This document shows positions 62,435 through 64,000 of a stretch of DNA of 64,000 nt, in pieces; position 1 is the stretch's first letter, and the number at the start of each line of letters is the position of its first letter. The notes beneath the pieces are model-generated. The model was given only the letters and a program-made list of their open reading frames with translations. It ran no database searches and was not told where the DNA came from. Source of the DNA: Neocallimastix lanati (nom. inval.) (Eukaryota > Neocallimastigomycota > Neocallimastigomycetes > Neocallimastigales > Neocallimastigaceae); assembly GCA_016946835.1 (NCBI GenBank), contig JACVTC010000133.1:183501-247500 (forward strand), given 5' to 3'. Position numbers and translations under genes: made by a program.

Positions 62435-63280
62435 ATGAGTTTGATTTTTACTGTTAAGCAACAAAATTGTGCTATTATTGAACGTTTCGGTAAATATCAC
62501 CGTATTGCTAAATCAGGATTACATTTCAAAATTCCTATTGTAGATAGAATTTCTACTAAGCTTTCTCTTAAAATAAAACAATTAAATGTTTCAGTAGAAA
62601 CTAAAACTAAAGATAATGTCTTTGTAAATTTGGTTGTCGCAGTTCAATATAGAGTTCTTGCAGATAAGGTATATGAAGCCTGCTATATGTTACAAGACCC
62701 AGAACAACAAATTAAGGCTTTCGTCTTTGATTTGGTCAGAGCACAAGTTCCATTGTTAGATTTAGATGATGTATTTTCTAAAAAAGATGACATTGCTATT
62801 GCCGTAAAAAGTGAACTTGAAGGACAAATGGCAGAATTTGGTTATGGAATTATTAAAGCTTTAGTTACCGATGTCAATCCAGATGCAAATGTTAAAGCTG
62901 CAATGAATGAAATCAACACAGCTCAAAGATTAAGAATTGCAGCAACTGAAAAGGGTGAAACTGAAAAGATTATGAAAGTTAAGCAAGCTGAAGCTGAAGC
63001 TGATGCTGCTATATTACAAGGTAAAGGTATTGCAGGACAACGTCAAGCTATCATCGAAGGATTATCAGATTCTGTTGAAGAATTTGTTAAACAAATTCCA
63101 GGAACAGATCCAGCTCGTGTTATGGATATGGTTATGATGATTCAATATATCGATACCTTAAAGGAAATTGGAGGAAATTCGAAGTCTAATGTTGTATTCG
63201 TTCCTCACTCTCCAGGAAATGTAAATGATTTATCAACTCAATTCAGAGAAACAATTTTCTCAGCACAAAAATTAAATTAA
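62435..63280 (+). CDS. SPFH/band-7 protein, HIR type, copy 2
   Basis: Intronless, 281 residues, nearly identical to copy 1 (54281-55141) over residues 1-37 and about 50-255. It differs at 38-48 (RISTKLSLKIK where copy 1 has KICSILTLKIQ), at a few single sites (VEEFV for VGEFV, MMIQ for LMIQ) and in the C-terminal 25 residues. The complete band-7 domain and the GIAGQRQAIIEGL stretch are kept. The 5' flank is unlike copy 1 within about 50 bp, while the 3' flank stays similar for some 150 bp. It probably acts in the same membrane scaffolds, perhaps mixed with copy 1. Confidence 0.93.
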   Translation: MSLIFTVKQQNCAIIERFGKYHRIAKSGLHFKIPIVDRISTKLSLKIKQLNVSVETKTKDNVFVNLVVAVQYRVLADKVYEACYMLQDPEQQIKAFVFDLVRAQVPLLDLDDVFSKKDDIAIAVKSELEGQMAEFGYGIIKALVTDVNPDANVKAAMNEINTAQRLRIAATEKGETEKIMKVKQAEAEADAAILQGKGIAGQRQAIIEGLSDSVEEFVKQIPGTDPARVMDMVMMIQYIDTLKEIGGNSKSNVVFVPHSPGNVNDLSTQFRETIFSAQKLN

Positions 63281-64000
63281 ACGAATTAAATTAATTTATT
63301 AATTCTATTAATTGAATATGGAAGATCGGCATGTAAAAATATATTTATGAAGAGATGTTCTTCTATAAATATAACAGTTGAATTCTTCCATTTAAATTCG
63401 CGACAGTATCAAATTTTTTAATTTTATATATTTTTAAATATCTATTAAAACTATTTATTTATATATAATAAAATAAAAAAGAAAAAACATATCAAAAAAA
63501 ACTAAACGTTAATTAAAAATAAAAAAAAAATAAAATAAAATAAAATAAAAAAAAAAAAAAAATAGTAATAAAAAAGTTTTTAAATAATTAAATTGTTACG
63601 TGTAATGAATATAATCATAATATGTTTTTATTTTTTTAGTTAAAATTTTTAATTTGTTTATTTTGTGTAATATATTTAATATGTATCTTATTTTTATATC
63701 AAATTCGTTTAAGAAATATTAAATAATTATTCTTTGAATTGTTCATGGAAAATTATTGAAATAGGAAAATTATTGAAATATAGTAGATGTAGCTGAAATC
63801 TTATAGTCTAGCCTATTAACTGATTTCAAATACAACGCTAATACTACAATTAGAAGTAATAGAGGTTCTGAACTTATTTTTTATTCTTTTACATTAAATT
63901 TTATTTTTATGATTCATTAAAAAAAAAAAAAAAAAAAAAAAGTTTTAATTATTATATTTATTTTTATTTTTATTTTATTATTATTTTTTTAATGTAATGA
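63281..64000. other. 3' flank and spacer to window end
   Basis: The first 170 bp resemble the other SPFH 3' flanks (GAATATGGAAGATCGGCATG, AACAGTTGAATTCTTCC). A less AT-rich stretch at about 63740-63880 is unidentified. Poly-A at 63919-63940. Confidence 0.65.

Overview
The window is a eukaryotic nuclear segment, most likely from an anaerobic gut fungus (Neocallimastigomycota; the genus cannot be fixed from sequence alone). The spacers are almost pure A and T, full of homopolymer runs longer than 20, (ATT)n and (TATTTTA)n satellites and short tandem duplications. Genes stand out as isolated islands of higher GC. They are rich in Asn and Lys codons, carry short AT-rich GT-AG introns or none, and have an A-rich context before ATG. 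The content fits that phylum: secreted enzymes with hevein-type chitin-binding modules (CBM18), a CE1 esterase, long intronless ankyrin proteins, a bacterial-looking acyltransferase and HIR-type SPFH proteins.

Layout: 1-2598 (-) secreted subtilisin-like protease with a CBM18-like module, running off the left edge. 6507-10189 (-) 14-exon leucine-rich-repeat surface protein in which 11 consecutive exons are exactly 66 nt, one 22-residue repeat each; its last exon has a nearby partial duplicate and its upstream region is repeated up to three times. 12.0-19.5 kb is gene-poor: a tRNA-derived SINE-like element, an ankyrin relic, a large 7-bp satellite inside a candidate inverted-repeat element, and microsatellites. 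19514-21403 (-) three-exon regulator with three HMG boxes. 21.4-27.7 kb is spacer. 27755-31153 (+) 1132-residue ankyrin-type protein with an Asn/Asp-rich insert. 31936-33117 (-) acyltransferase-3 family membrane protein. 33.1-38.5 kb spacer. 38487-39764 (-) unknown multi-pass membrane protein.

The right third is a duplicated and partly decayed neighbourhood. Broken copies at 41.8 kb (CBM18 exon), 43.3-43.7 kb (CE1 esterase) and 44.5-45.1 kb (SPFH) lie beside an intact ankyrin gene (46859-48751, -). Intact copies of SPFH (54281-55141, +) and CBM18-CE1 (56487-57881, -), a broken copy of that ankyrin gene (60.27-60.73 kb) and a second intact SPFH (62435-63280, +) lie further right. The two blocks have decayed reciprocally. 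A Ty1/copia retrotransposon relic (50.1-52.0 kb, -) separates them.

Functionally, the protease and esterase are secreted proteins with cysteine-rich carbohydrate/chitin-binding modules, suggesting a wall- or substrate-attached role. The LRR protein, SPFH proteins, acyltransferase and 425-residue protein point to the cell surface or membrane. There is no operon structure. No rRNA gene, functional tRNA gene or CRISPR array was seen. The most notable items are the exon-per-repeat LRR gene, the three-HMG-box protein, the reciprocal decay of the CE1/SPFH/ankyrin block, the SINE-like family, and two inverted-repeat structures with interleaved A-B-A'-B' topology.
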